From DATJPR01 sp963752915 (GTDB lineage Bacteria; Bacteroidota; Ignavibacteria; UBA10030; UBA6906), in assembly GCA_963752915.1 (NCBI GenBank), contig CAVVZZ010000011.1, forward strand, positions 124,001 through 188,000: a stretch of 64,000 bases of DNA, read 5' to 3'. The translations under genes were made by a program, and so were the position numbers. The notes below the pieces were generated by a model. It saw nothing but the letters and a program-made list of their open reading frames with translations. It was not told where the DNA came from and ran no database searches. Below are positions 27,768 through 36,967 of the stretch, one piece after another. Within the stretch, counting starts at the first letter, position 1. Each line of letters opens with the position of its first letter.

Positions 27768-28940
27768 ATGATCATGAAACGAAAAGTTCGTGCCGGACTA
27801 CTCTGCCTTTTTGCCTTCACCTCGCTGGTGGCAACGGACTCACGTGCACAAGGCAGTGGGACGTATTCATCTCTCGACGTCACCTTCGATCCCCGGTCAG
27901 TCAGCCTCGGCGAGGCGACTGTTGCTTTGGCAGGTTCCTACGATGCCTTTGGCAGCAACCCTGCGGGTCTCTCGAATGTGCAAGGGGCGTGGTTGTCTTA
28001 TGACTATCGGGGAATGGAATGGACTCGGTCGTTAGGCCTCGATGACATGCGATACCGGTCGTGGGAACTCGGGGCGCGCACTCCCTTAGGGACAATTGCC
28101 GTCGCCTATCGAAGGCAGGATCTCGGAGAATTTGCAGTCTCCACGATGGAATCACCAGAGGGAGTCGGTACTCTCAAGGCCTATAATCACGAATTCGGTC
28201 TGGCATGGGCATACGACCTTTTGCCGACACTCTCCGTGGGCGCAGTGGCGAAGACCTACACGGATGTCCAAACAACGACGGACGCAACCGGGGGTTCGAG
28301 TTCAGGCTTTGAGACTCAGCGTCCTTATCTTCTCGACTTAGGGATGCAATATCACTGCGGTGCCTTGTTCGGAAAAGGCCGGGTAACCGACGCCGCTTCA
28401 CTTGGAATATCGCTGCAGAACTTCGGCACCGACTACCGCATTAAGATGACGTCGGCTCTACCTGAGGGCTTCTCGTTCGACGAATTTGCACCTCTTCCAC
28501 GAACGTTGCGCCTTGGCGTCGCCTATCATCTTTCTCTTCGCAATCCCTCTTCGGACAGTGGCTCGGTCCTTCAATTGAATCTCCTGGGGGAATACAGAAA
28601 TGTCCTGAATTCCTATCCGACGGAACACGACTATCATTGGGGGTGGGGACTCGAGCTCACTGCGTACGAGCTGTTTACCGTCCGCTTGGGTGGCTATTTC
28701 CAACCATACCAATCAGTGTATGGTGGCGATCGGGTTGTTGCGATCCGTTTTGGCGCCGGCCTCCATCTTCCGGCGCGGCTGTTAGCAGAAGATCTCCCTC
28801 CGGTTGTGCTGAACATTGACTATGCGGCGATCCCATTGTACAGGGTGGACCCCGATATCTTCCCCAACAGTGCAGGGACTGCCAATGTCTTCAGTCTGAG
28901 AGTAGAATATGAAACCAATCTTTTCGGAGGTGCGCAATGA
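27768..28940 (+). CDS. PorV/PorQ-like outer-membrane beta-barrel protein 1
   Basis: 390 aa from the ATG at 27768 (or 27774). Signal peptide MKRKVRAGLLCLFAFTSLVATDSRAQ; mature N-terminus has SVSLGEATVALAGSYDAFGSNPAGLS, the hallmark 'G.A....A..D....NPAG' of the PorV/PorQ and FadL-related barrels. Aromatic amphipathic strands continue to the end. PorV-type proteins shuttle type IX secretion cargo to the surface, though the wider family has other roles. It overlaps its paralogue downstream by 4 nt. Confidence 0.8.
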   Translation: MIMKRKVRAGLLCLFAFTSLVATDSRAQGSGTYSSLDVTFDPRSVSLGEATVALAGSYDAFGSNPAGLSNVQGAWLSYDYRGMEWTRSLGLDDMRYRSWELGARTPLGTIAVAYRRQDLGEFAVSTMESPEGVGTLKAYNHEFGLAWAYDLLPTLSVGAVAKTYTDVQTTTDATGGSSSGFETQRPYLLDLGMQYHCGALFGKGRVTDAASLGISLQNFGTDYRIKMTSALPEGFSFDEFAPLPRTLRLGVAYHLSLRNPSSDSGSVLQLNLLGEYRNVLNSYPTEHDYHWGWGLELTAYELFTVRLGGYFQPYQSVYGGDRVVAIRFGAGLHLPARLLAEDLPPVVLNIDYAAIPLYRVDPDIFPNSAGTANVFSLRVEYETNLFGGAQ

Positions 28941-30112
28941 CTCCAGTCGCCCGATGTTCTTCTGCGCTTGCCTTCGCGTTGCTCCTGAGTACTGTGTCGC
29001 ATGCTCAGTTCGAATACTTCTCTACATCAACGGCGTATCCGCTCTCATCACTGGACCGTGCGATTTCTCCCAGGGGAATGGCGCTCGGGGAAGCAACAGT
29101 TGCAATTCCCGGCTATAACGATCCGTTCGCGTCAAATCCCGCAGGGATCGCCGGCGTTCATGGCTATGGAGTGGAATATTCGCATCAACCATTTTTCTAC
29201 AGCCCATCCGATGATGCACAATATCGATCCTGGTCTGCGACGGCGGAGACCCCGATCGGCGTCTTTGCCTGCGCGTACCGACGACTCGACTATCCAAAGT
29301 TTTTCTTCAGTGGACCAACTTCTCCGGCCCGCCTTGCGCAGAGCACCGTGTACGACCACACCATCGGTCTTGCCTGGGGCTATGCGTTGAGTTCCCGGTT
29401 CCACGTTGGAGTGGCGGCGAAGATGTTCAATCAAAAATCGGTCTACGACTGGGCGCTGGTCCCGGCTGCTGTCGCCGATCTTGTCCCTGAATCGAGCCCG
29501 GCGTATCTGTTCGATTTTGGTGTGTTGACGAACACCGGTACGCTGTTCGGAAACGGTAATGTGTCGGATAATCTGAGCCTGGGAACGTCATTGCAGGGTT
29601 TCGGCACGACGTTCCGACTCCATTATTCGAGTTCGACGCCGGTCTTCGATCCGGTCAGCATGACAAGCTCGGTCCAGATGTCGAGGGTGGATTTCACCAT
29701 CCCGCTCGCACGCAATTTGAGAATCGGGTTCGCATATCAGCTCACGGTTTCCTCCGAATCTCCAGAAACGCTGGATCCGTTCTCGATTGTCGTGACGGGG
29801 GAATACCGCGATCTCCTCAACGCTTCTATGAACCAGGGCGGATCCTACTGGGGTCTGGGGATGGAAGTTTCTCTATTCGAGATTCTACAATTGCGCTGCG
29901 GGGGGCTCGCTGGACCCCGCGACCTGGTATATGGTTATGAGAACACCCTGCATGGCCGGTACGGCGCCGGGTTGCGACTTCCTCTTCGTCAGTTGGTCCC
30001 GACGTTTCCGGGAGTCGTAATCGAGGCAAGCTACTCCATGATGCAGTTGGTGAATTTGGACCCCTCGATGATCCGCGCGTATTCAGTCGGAATACACTAC
30101 CTGCCAGATTGA
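28937..30112 (+). CDS. PorV/PorQ-like outer-membrane beta-barrel protein 2
   Basis: 391 aa, paralogous to the preceding gene: same mature start (GMALGEATVAIPGYNDPFASNPAGIAG), matching AETPIGVFACAYRRLDYPKF block, and the same end arrangement. Signal peptide ALAFALLLSTVSHAQ. Start codon overlaps the upstream stop (ATGA). Tandem duplication followed by divergence; the two may form a hetero-oligomer or serve different cargo. Confidence 0.8.
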   Translation: MTPVARCSSALAFALLLSTVSHAQFEYFSTSTAYPLSSLDRAISPRGMALGEATVAIPGYNDPFASNPAGIAGVHGYGVEYSHQPFFYSPSDDAQYRSWSATAETPIGVFACAYRRLDYPKFFFSGPTSPARLAQSTVYDHTIGLAWGYALSSRFHVGVAAKMFNQKSVYDWALVPAAVADLVPESSPAYLFDFGVLTNTGTLFGNGNVSDNLSLGTSLQGFGTTFRLHYSSSTPVFDPVSMTSSVQMSRVDFTIPLARNLRIGFAYQLTVSSESPETLDPFSIVVTGEYRDLLNASMNQGGSYWGLGMEVSLFEILQLRCGGLAGPRDLVYGYENTLHGRYGAGLRLPLRQLVPTFPGVVIEASYSMMQLVNLDPSMIRAYSVGIHYLPD

Positions 30113-30119
30113 CCGCCAT

Positions 30120-30139
30120 CGACTATTGATTATTGATCC
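30120..30139. repeat. Short-word repeat (ATTGATT words)
   Basis: CGACTATTGATTATTGATCC, directly after the second PorV-like gene. Confidence 0.35.
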
Positions 30140-30180
30140 TTTTCATGTAGATTGCAGCCTCACATACGGTGAGGATCTTT

Positions 30181-30714
30181 ATGAACGAGACTGCACAGGA
30201 ATACACTCAGCGGATTCTTGGGTACCTTGGCGGCGAGGATCCAGTGAAGATCCTTGCGGTGACTCCCCGGAAGCTCTCAAAAATTCTGAGAGGAGTTCCA
30301 CGGCAGAAGCTTGGCAAGAAGCCCGGGCATGGGAAATGGTCCGTTGGTGAGTTGCTTGCCCACCTTGCCGATTCTGAAACAGTCATGAGTTTTCGAATCC
30401 GGTTTGTGCTCGAGTCAAACGGTGCACCCATCCCGGCCTACGACCAGAACGTATGGGCGACCTTCTCGAATGCCGCAAAACAAGATCCCAAGATCTCCCT
30501 GGCTGCGTTCGTTGCGCTCCGTGAGCGAAACGTCCGTCTCCTGAAGCAGATTGCTCCTGGACTATGGGAACATTTCGGGATACACTCAGAGCGGGGAAAG
30601 GAGTCGGTCCGAAGGCTGGCAGAGATGCTTGCCGGACACGACATCAATCACTTGAAGCAGATCGAGGCAATACTGCTAAACAGGAGCAAAAGAAAATCCA
30701 GGAGTAGGAAGTAA
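30181..30714 (+). CDS. DinB superfamily protein
   Basis: 177 aa from the ATG at 30181, with GGTGAGGA upstream (a GTG at 30169 is less likely). Four-helix DinB/YfiT fold features: metal-ligand histidines in WSVGELLAHLADSE and near the C-terminus in LAGHDINHLKQIEAI. Members bind a divalent metal; many act in thiol transfer or stress responses, but the role here is unknown. The 3' end (GGAGTAGGAAGTAA) falls in a word repeat seen reversed near 42010 and 42150. Confidence 0.85.
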   Translation: MNETAQEYTQRILGYLGGEDPVKILAVTPRKLSKILRGVPRQKLGKKPGHGKWSVGELLAHLADSETVMSFRIRFVLESNGAPIPAYDQNVWATFSNAAKQDPKISLAAFVALRERNVRLLKQIAPGLWEHFGIHSERGKESVRRLAEMLAGHDINHLKQIEAILLNRSKRKSRSRK

Positions 30715-30720
30715 ACACTC

Positions 30721-31290
30721 TCACAAGCTTCTCCTCAGCACCCCCAGCGCGTGCGCGATCTGGTGTTCCACCGTTCTCACGCTGATCTTCAGCATCATCG
30801 CGATTTCGTTGTTCGATTTCCCTTCGAATCTGCTCAACAGGAATATCGCCCGACATCGCTTCGGGAGACGATCATTGATGATTGCTGTAAGGCGCTCTTC
30901 CAGCACCGCGAGATTGAGCGCCGCCTCCGGATCATCGCCTTCCGAAATCGCTGGTTGAGGGACGGACTCCTTGAGTCTGTCCCGGGTTCGTCCCCTCCGC
31001 ACTGCATCACGCGCGAGATTTCCACTGATGCGCAACAGGAACCCGAGAATGCTGAGATTCGCCCGGAGCGTTTTCCGACGCTCCCAAATTCTCAGAAACG
31101 TATCCTGAACAATGTCGTGGGAAAGCTCGGCATCACGGGTTCGAAAGAACACGTCACGATAGACGGTCGGCTGGTACTTCTCGAAGAGGACCCGGAAGGC
31201 CTCGATATCGGACTTCCGGACTTTGCGGACAAGGTCGGCGTCTTCGAGCGTCTTCTCTGTCACTGGAGGTGTCGGGTTCACGATGTCCAT
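30721..31290 (-). CDS. ECF sigma factor (FecI-type)
   Basis: 189 aa from the Met at 31290 (MDIVNPTPPVTEK); the frame is open further upstream. Region 2 (FRVLFEKYQPTVYRDVFFRTRDAELSHDIVQDTFLRIW, spread across the -10 helix) and region 4 (RCRAIFLLSRFEGKSNNEIAMML; ISVRTVEHQIAHALGVL) are clear. It is transcribed divergently from the FecR and TonB-receptor genes, which is the standard arrangement of a cell-surface signalling system. Convergent with dinB-like gene, 6 bp apart. Confidence 0.92.
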   Translation of the reverse strand: MDIVNPTPPVTEKTLEDADLVRKVRKSDIEAFRVLFEKYQPTVYRDVFFRTRDAELSHDIVQDTFLRIWERRKTLRANLSILGFLLRISGNLARDAVRRGRTRDRLKESVPQPAISEGDDPEAALNLAVLEERLTAIINDRLPKRCRAIFLLSRFEGKSNNEIAMMLKISVRTVEHQIAHALGVLRRSL

Positions 31291-31393
31291 CACAATCGCA
31301 AGATAGCTCCTGAATTGAGCACTCGCAAGGGATCGAGGGATCATAGGTGGAAGGAGGGTCTCATACGTAGTGACAGTATCAGGAGGATCACTC

Positions 31394-32329
31394 ATGAGAT
31401 CGCCGTTTGCGAGGTTTTGGCCGCGTGGCCAAAATAGCAAGTCTCTGAAGATTCAGTCCGGATCTCCCGATCAGGTTGAGGATATTCTTGATCACAGAAT
31501 CAGGGACATACGCAATCTCGACCCGGAGACGGAGCGACGATGGCAGTTCCTCGCGTGGGAATTGGAACAACGGCGACTCTCGCCCGAGGTCCCTCGCCGT
31601 AATCGCTGGGTTCGTCCCCTGAGGATTTCCGTCCCGATCGCCGCCCTAGCGGGTGCGGCGGTTGTGGCCGTGATATTCTGGCCTCGCAGCATGATGCCGG
31701 AAACTTTTCAAACCCTCCGCGGGCAACAAACAACGATTACCCTTCCTGACAGCAGTCAAGTGGTACTCAATCACACGACGTCGCTGACCTTGGTCGATCG
31801 CACATTTGCCACATCACGCGAAGTAACCTTGCGGGGAGAGGGGCTCTTTCGTGTACGAAAAATCGGAACCCCATTTGTTGTCGTGACCGAAGTTGCCCGC
31901 GTCCGGGTTCTCGGAACGGAGTTTGATGTTCGCATGCGCGATGGGATGCTGGACGTCGGGGTCTTGAGGGGCAACGTGAACGTGACAGCAGAGAGGGGAG
32001 GGAGGGATAGTACGGTGATCCTGAACGGCGGTGAAGAAACCGTCTGCGCAGTCGCCGGGTATCCAAAGCAACCGACGAGGCTCGCAGAACCCGGGTACCC
32101 TGGATGGCTTTCCGGCAGGATGGTTTTCACGCGCGCACCGGTTTCCTCTGTCTGTCAGGAAATTGAATCGACATATGACGTCTCACTCCGCGTGGAGGAT
32201 CCCCGCCTCCGCGAAGAGACGATCACAGGCGTTCTCGATGCTCACGATCTCGGGACCGCACTCGCAACTCTCGCTCGTCTGACCGGCACCAGGTACCGGC
32301 ATGAAGATAGTACATACATTCTCTATTAG
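31394..32329 (+). CDS. fecR: FecR-family anti-sigma factor
   Basis: 311 aa from the ATG at 31394 preceded by AGGAGG. A cytoplasmic N-terminal part, one transmembrane helix (RISVPIAALAGAAVVAVIFW), and the periplasmic FecR domain (LPDSSQVVLNHTTSLTL; GEGLFRVRKIGTPFVVVTEVARVRVLGTEFDVR, typical repeat strands). It would relay a signal from the TonB receptor's STN domain to the divergent sigma factor. Its 3' end overlaps the receptor gene by 29 nt. Confidence 0.92.
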   Translation: MRSPFARFWPRGQNSKSLKIQSGSPDQVEDILDHRIRDIRNLDPETERRWQFLAWELEQRRLSPEVPRRNRWVRPLRISVPIAALAGAAVVAVIFWPRSMMPETFQTLRGQQTTITLPDSSQVVLNHTTSLTLVDRTFATSREVTLRGEGLFRVRKIGTPFVVVTEVARVRVLGTEFDVRMRDGMLDVGVLRGNVNVTAERGGRDSTVILNGGEETVCAVAGYPKQPTRLAEPGYPGWLSGRMVFTRAPVSSVCQEIESTYDVSLRVEDPRLREETITGVLDAHDLGTALATLARLTGTRYRHEDSTYILY

Positions 32330-34799
32330 CATACTGCTGGCCTTCGCAGTTTCGACCGCATGTCTGGCGCAGGGAGTTGCAGCCCGTGCCACCATTGCTT
32401 TCGAACACCGATCCTTGAGGGCGACCCTGGATTCGCTTATGCGGAAATATTCCGTTTCGATCGTCTATCGTGACAGCGAGGTTGAAGATAGCATCGTAAC
32501 GGTCTCCTGCGCGGATTGCTCCCTCCAGGAGGCGCTCGACGCGGTGCTTGCGGGCACGCCGCTGATGTGGATCATGACGGGGAACCAGGTGATCCTCCGC
32601 CGACGAGCCGCGTTGCGCACGCCGGCGTGGTCGACAATCTCGGGATTCGTCACCGACTCACTGGAATCCTCCTCGATCGTCGGGGGGACGGTTCGATTAA
32701 TCCGGATCAGACCCACCGGTCAAGATGAACTGGCGGGTTGGTGTCCCACGAACGCATCGGGATTCTATTCGCTGTCGCATGTCGCAGCAGGCTCCTATCG
32801 GCTCCTGGTACGAAGCATCGGGTATCGCCCATCGGGAATTCCGTTGACCGTCGCGGGAAGCGAACCCGTTCGCGAGGACATCGCACTGCAGCAGGAAGAT
32901 ATCACGCTTCAGGAAGTGACCATCGAAGGACGACGATCTGAACTGTCGTCATCGGACGGTCTGACACGGGGGGTGTATGTCCCTTCCTCGCCGGAGGACC
33001 AGAACGAATACTTCCTCGACGGAGCCAGAATCTACAATCCATCGCATTATGGCGGGGTGCTGAACACGTTCAATGCTGATGCGCTGAATGATGTCCAGGA
33101 AATCAGCGGAGGGCCTCCACCGTATTACGGAGGGGGAATCGGAGGGATCCTTGATGTTTCAATGCGCGATGGCTCGCGCGACAGACTGTCCGGCTCGGCA
33201 GGGACGGGATCACTGGGCGCGTATCTCACACTTGAAGGACCGCTGGGCTCTGCAACGTCGGTTGTCGCGTCCGGACGCCGAGGCTTTCCCGACGCGCCAG
33301 TCCCGTTTCTTGAACAGTACGGAACGGCGAGCCGGCAGGGTTCTTCCGAGCTGATGGTGAAGCTCACGAACATTCTTTCTTCGAGCAGCAGAGCGTACCT
33401 CAGCGGGTATGTCGGCAAGGATTCCTATTCGAACCAAGTGGATGGCAATGGACTGCGCCTGAACAACATTTTCTCATGGGGCAACGCCGCGCTCGATTTC
33501 CGGTGGATGGGAATTGTCTCGTCGGCGACGTTCCTGCAGACATCGGTTGTCTATACCCGATACAGTGTCGACCTCGATCAGGCGATGTCGTATCCAGGGT
33601 CCGTTGCGCCGCCGGGAGATCCTCTTTCCTCCGGCTTTGCTATCGAAGATTTCAATCTCCGCGCGTATGCGGAGCACTATTATGACATGGAGCACACCTT
33701 CCGCGCCGGGGTGGAGTTGACACGGCACTCCCTGATGGGAGCGATCAGCGCGTTCTCGACTCAATCTGCTCCGCTCGCGTTCGACGATGCTCCTTCGTGG
33801 GAGATGGCTGTCCACGTCGAGGATCAATGGCGATTCCTCCCCGGGGTGTCCGCTGAAATCGGTGCTCGCGCGACGACGTTTACCGGGAGTCAGGGATCAA
33901 CTTCTGCCGTCGATCCGCGGTTTTCGGTTCGCTATTCCCCCGGCGACGAAACCCAGATCTATGCTTCCGTGAACGCTGTGAATCAGTTCCTCCACCCTTA
34001 CCGGAACAGCGGAGTGTATCTTCTCTATCCGACGACGTTCTGGTATCCCTCCGGCGACAAGGTGAAGCCTTCCACCTCGCTTCAGGTTCGCGCGGGCGCT
34101 GAAGCAGCCGTTGGCGGATCAGGCGTGGTCGCATCTGCAGGGGGCTTCTACAGGGTGGTGGAAAATCTCCACGAATTCGCCTTCGATACATCGCTGACAC
34201 CGACGACGAATCTGGAAGATAATCTTCTCTACGGGACAGGGAGATCCTATGGAATTGAGCTGTCGCTGCGGAAGCGTGTGGGGGATTTGAACGGCTCCAT
34301 AAACTACACCCTTTCCTGGGGGAGCAATAGAGTTCCGGCGCTCAACGGCGGGAATCCGTATCCACCCCAGTTCGACCGCAGACATGAAGTGCAGGTCGGC
34401 GCGGCATACTCTCTTGATGAGAATTGGAACGTCAGCCTGCTCGCCGTTCTCGCCGTCGAATCGGTCAACGCCTTCCCGTCGTTTGTGCCGCCCATAGCCG
34501 GGAAGACCTCTGTTCTGCCGCCTATTCGTGCTTCCAACTCGCCCCTCTGGCTCTTTGATGTCAACGGCGATCGATATCCCGGTTTTCAGCGACTCGAACT
34601 CCAGGTTCAACGTTCATTCACGCTTTCCCATATGCAGTGCACGGCGTTCCTTCGACTTATGAATGCGTACGGTCTGATCGACCCGTTCGAGTGGAAGGTG
34701 CAATTCGCCGGGGACGTCCGGCTACGCTGGAGGGCGTCTCTGCAGGATCTCAAGCTCTTTCCGCTGTTCCCCACGGGCGGATTGGCCATACGATTCTAG
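32301..34799 (+). CDS. TonB-dependent receptor with STN signalling domain
   Basis: 832 aa. Signal peptide (ISILLAFAVSTACLAQG), then an STN domain (residues ~28-100: SLRATLDSLMRKYSVSIVYRD; CSLQEALDAVL), a carboxypeptidase-regulatory-like beta domain (SGFVTDSLESSSIVGGTVRLI), a plug (DQNEYFLDGARIYNPSHYGG; GGPPPYYGGGIGGILDVS) and a beta barrel to the C-terminus (FPTGGLAIRF, ending in Phe as outer-membrane proteins do). With the FecR and sigma genes it forms a transport-plus-signalling locus. The barrel is rather short for a nutrient receptor of the SusC kind. Substrate unknown. Confidence 0.88.
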   Translation: MKIVHTFSISILLAFAVSTACLAQGVAARATIAFEHRSLRATLDSLMRKYSVSIVYRDSEVEDSIVTVSCADCSLQEALDAVLAGTPLMWIMTGNQVILRRRAALRTPAWSTISGFVTDSLESSSIVGGTVRLIRIRPTGQDELAGWCPTNASGFYSLSHVAAGSYRLLVRSIGYRPSGIPLTVAGSEPVREDIALQQEDITLQEVTIEGRRSELSSSDGLTRGVYVPSSPEDQNEYFLDGARIYNPSHYGGVLNTFNADALNDVQEISGGPPPYYGGGIGGILDVSMRDGSRDRLSGSAGTGSLGAYLTLEGPLGSATSVVASGRRGFPDAPVPFLEQYGTASRQGSSELMVKLTNILSSSSRAYLSGYVGKDSYSNQVDGNGLRLNNIFSWGNAALDFRWMGIVSSATFLQTSVVYTRYSVDLDQAMSYPGSVAPPGDPLSSGFAIEDFNLRAYAEHYYDMEHTFRAGVELTRHSLMGAISAFSTQSAPLAFDDAPSWEMAVHVEDQWRFLPGVSAEIGARATTFTGSQGSTSAVDPRFSVRYSPGDETQIYASVNAVNQFLHPYRNSGVYLLYPTTFWYPSGDKVKPSTSLQVRAGAEAAVGGSGVVASAGGFYRVVENLHEFAFDTSLTPTTNLEDNLLYGTGRSYGIELSLRKRVGDLNGSINYTLSWGSNRVPALNGGNPYPPQFDRRHEVQVGAAYSLDENWNVSLLAVLAVESVNAFPSFVPPIAGKTSVLPPIRASNSPLWLFDVNGDRYPGFQRLELQVQRSFTLSHMQCTAFLRLMNAYGLIDPFEWKVQFAGDVRLRWRASLQDLKLFPLFPTGGLAIRF

Positions 34800-34834
34800 A
34801 CGCCATGAATTTCAGTTGCCTGAGGAGAATAATC

Positions 34835-36217
34835 ATGAAAGCTCGAGGACTTCTTCCGCTGCTGCCCCTGATGCTTCTTATCAGTTGCAAGGACGAAATC
34901 ATCCAATACCAGGTCCCCAAAGAGTTCACGAATGACCTGTTACATGGAGACATTGTCGGCAAAGTTGTGCAGAATGACAGCAAAGCCGTTGTCCTTGTGA
35001 GCCAGGTCGACGTCATTGACTCGGTGCTGGTCAGTCCAACGGACGGCTCCTTTGCGTTTCGTGAACTGCGGGCAGGGAATTACGATCTTACCGTCCGAGC
35101 GAACAATTACCGAATCTTTGCGCGGACCAACCTTGCTGTCCCCGGGGGGTCGATCGTGTACGCTGGAGATATCGATCTCTCGACCGTTCCTGATCTTGTC
35201 GAGCAAACCTACCCGGAAAACAATGGCGAGGTCGTTTACAACTGGCAGTATGGAAGAATCACGATTTCAATCCTTTTTGCACATCCGATGGATCGACAGA
35301 GTGTCGAGAGCGCATTTTCCACTGTGCCGCCAAGCACGGGAATCTTTCTCTGGGGGAATTTTACCCAGGCGCCGCTGACGACATTGTTCGCGAAGGACGC
35401 GTCCGGAGACTTCCGGTCCGACGCGACGATCACGACGTTCAGCAAGATCACTTCGCTTACCTATTCGATGGCGCAGAAGGATTCCTATACAGACACGTTA
35501 TATACCGTGATGCTTGCCAGCACCGCTCACGATACATCGGGGAATGCTCTTCGGTTCCCGCTCCAGTTCAGTTTCCGGACAGTCCAGTCGAATGTGACGA
35601 TCTATGGGATTCAGACGAACCCCGCTAACGGTGATGTCAATGTGAATCCTCTCAGCAACAGGGGAATCGATATTACATTCCCGCGGAGAATGGATCCTGC
35701 AACGACCGAGGCCGCCACAACCATTCAGCCGCCATTGAACAAGACGTTTCTCTGGCCTGATGCGAACGTCCTGAGGATCTATACCGGTGGTCCGTTCATG
35801 TCAGACACCACCATCAGCGTGAATATCGCCGGGACGGCCAGGGACCAGGATGGCAATGCGCTTGGTCAGCCCTTTGCCTTCTCGTTTCATGTTGCACCGT
35901 TCCAGGTCAACTATTCCTCCCCCGCGAATGGAGATCTCTTTGTCGGACAGACGCAGCAAATCAGCGTGAGCTTCAACAACTATATTCCCTTAAGCGTGGC
36001 GCAGTCTGCGTTTTCGATTTCTCCCGCCGTCGCAGGGTCACTGGCATATGCCGGATATGCTCCATATACAGATCCCAGTCAGATTGTCTTTGTCCCTTCG
36101 GGTTCATTTCAAACGAATACGAAGTATACTGTTACCATCAGCACTACAGCTGCCGACATGTACGGTGTTCGCATGCGAAACCCGTACGTGTTTTCGTTTG
36201 TCACAAGGCCGAATTGA
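34835..36217 (+). CDS. Lipoprotein with bacterial Ig-like (SbsA/Big_5) domains
   Basis: 460 aa from the ATG at 34835, with GGAG 7 nt upstream. Lipobox LMLLISC. After a carboxypeptidase-regulatory-like domain (about residues 35-110, DGSFAFRELRAGNYDLTVRA) there are three Ig-like domains of the SbsA type, each with a 'TYPENNGE / NPANGDVNVNP / SSPANGDLFVGQ ... I.F....D' pattern. Probably surface-exposed and adhesive. It follows the TonB receptor by 35 bp and may be co-transcribed. Confidence 0.78.
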   Translation: MKARGLLPLLPLMLLISCKDEIIQYQVPKEFTNDLLHGDIVGKVVQNDSKAVVLVSQVDVIDSVLVSPTDGSFAFRELRAGNYDLTVRANNYRIFARTNLAVPGGSIVYAGDIDLSTVPDLVEQTYPENNGEVVYNWQYGRITISILFAHPMDRQSVESAFSTVPPSTGIFLWGNFTQAPLTTLFAKDASGDFRSDATITTFSKITSLTYSMAQKDSYTDTLYTVMLASTAHDTSGNALRFPLQFSFRTVQSNVTIYGIQTNPANGDVNVNPLSNRGIDITFPRRMDPATTEAATTIQPPLNKTFLWPDANVLRIYTGGPFMSDTTISVNIAGTARDQDGNALGQPFAFSFHVAPFQVNYSSPANGDLFVGQTQQISVSFNNYIPLSVAQSAFSISPAVAGSLAYAGYAPYTDPSQIVFVPSGSFQTNTKYTVTISTTAADMYGVRMRNPYVFSFVTRPN

Positions 36218-36223
36218 AGGAAA

Positions 36224-36263
36224 GATCAATAGACAATGGTCACTGGACAATAGACAATGCACA
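36224..36263. repeat. Short-word repeat (AATAGACAATGG words)
   Basis: Four imperfect copies of (A/T)GGACAAT / TAGACAATG in about 40 bp between two lipoprotein genes. Confidence 0.55.
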
Positions 36264-36382
36264 ACCGGATTGGGCAAGGGGAAATTCATGACTCCGGTTC
36301 CGGCGGCTTGAAGGTGCTGTTGACGTAGATGATTACTTTTCGATTTAGAACACTCTGTGCGGATCGAAAGGGGAATGCAGAA

Positions 36383-36868
36383 ATGCGAATCTTCATCTTT
36401 TGCGTTTGGGTATCGGTCGTGCTCTCTGGTTGTGATTTTGGTGAGACATTCGATCAGGATGGCCTTCAAGTCGATTTCGCGCTTCTCAGTGTCTCGGGCT
36501 CGAGAAGGGTGAATTTTAACCTTCTTGACACTGTCATCGTGCACTTTTCCGTCACGAACTGTTCCGACAGAGAAATCACCTATTACTATACTGGAACTCC
36601 TGTCATTTTGAAGATCGCCCGTGGAGATTCCGTCGTGGGAACCTCTGTCGACGGACTCGTATTCGCCCAGGTTGTGCATTCGAGAGTTCTGGGGGCCGGG
36701 CAATCGCTGACCTTGGATTGGATGGTTCCGAATGGGCCGTGGGGGGATCATACGGTCATTCTGACACCGGGAACCTATCTTGCCTTGGTCGACTGCGCGC
36801 TTTTCAAAACGATGCCGTTCGCGCAGCCGAACCCTCTGCAATTTAGGGTATATCCCGGGAATGTCTAA
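36383..36868 (+). CDS. BsuPI-type proteinase-inhibitor-domain lipoprotein
   Basis: 161 aa from the ATG at 36383 (MRIFIFCVWVSVVLSGC, lipobox LSGC). The mature domain has the immunoglobulin-like BsuPI pattern: FNLLDTVIVHFSVTNCSDREITYYYTGT ... LTLDWMVPNG ... PGTYLALVDC. BsuPI was named for the Bacillus intracellular proteinase inhibitor; similar domains on surface lipoproteins have no proven target. Upstream of a serpin gene, suggesting an anti-protease group. Confidence 0.7.
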   Translation: MRIFIFCVWVSVVLSGCDFGETFDQDGLQVDFALLSVSGSRRVNFNLLDTVIVHFSVTNCSDREITYYYTGTPVILKIARGDSVVGTSVDGLVFAQVVHSRVLGAGQSLTLDWMVPNGPWGDHTVILTPGTYLALVDCALFKTMPFAQPNPLQFRVYPGNV

Positions 36869-36967
36869 GCTGCGGGGAGCAAAAGGTGTGAGGAGGAGCG
36901 AAGGAGGAGGCCCGCTGCCCTTGTTTTCGAAGCCGGTTCATGATGCAGTCGTCAAAGGGAGATTTCG

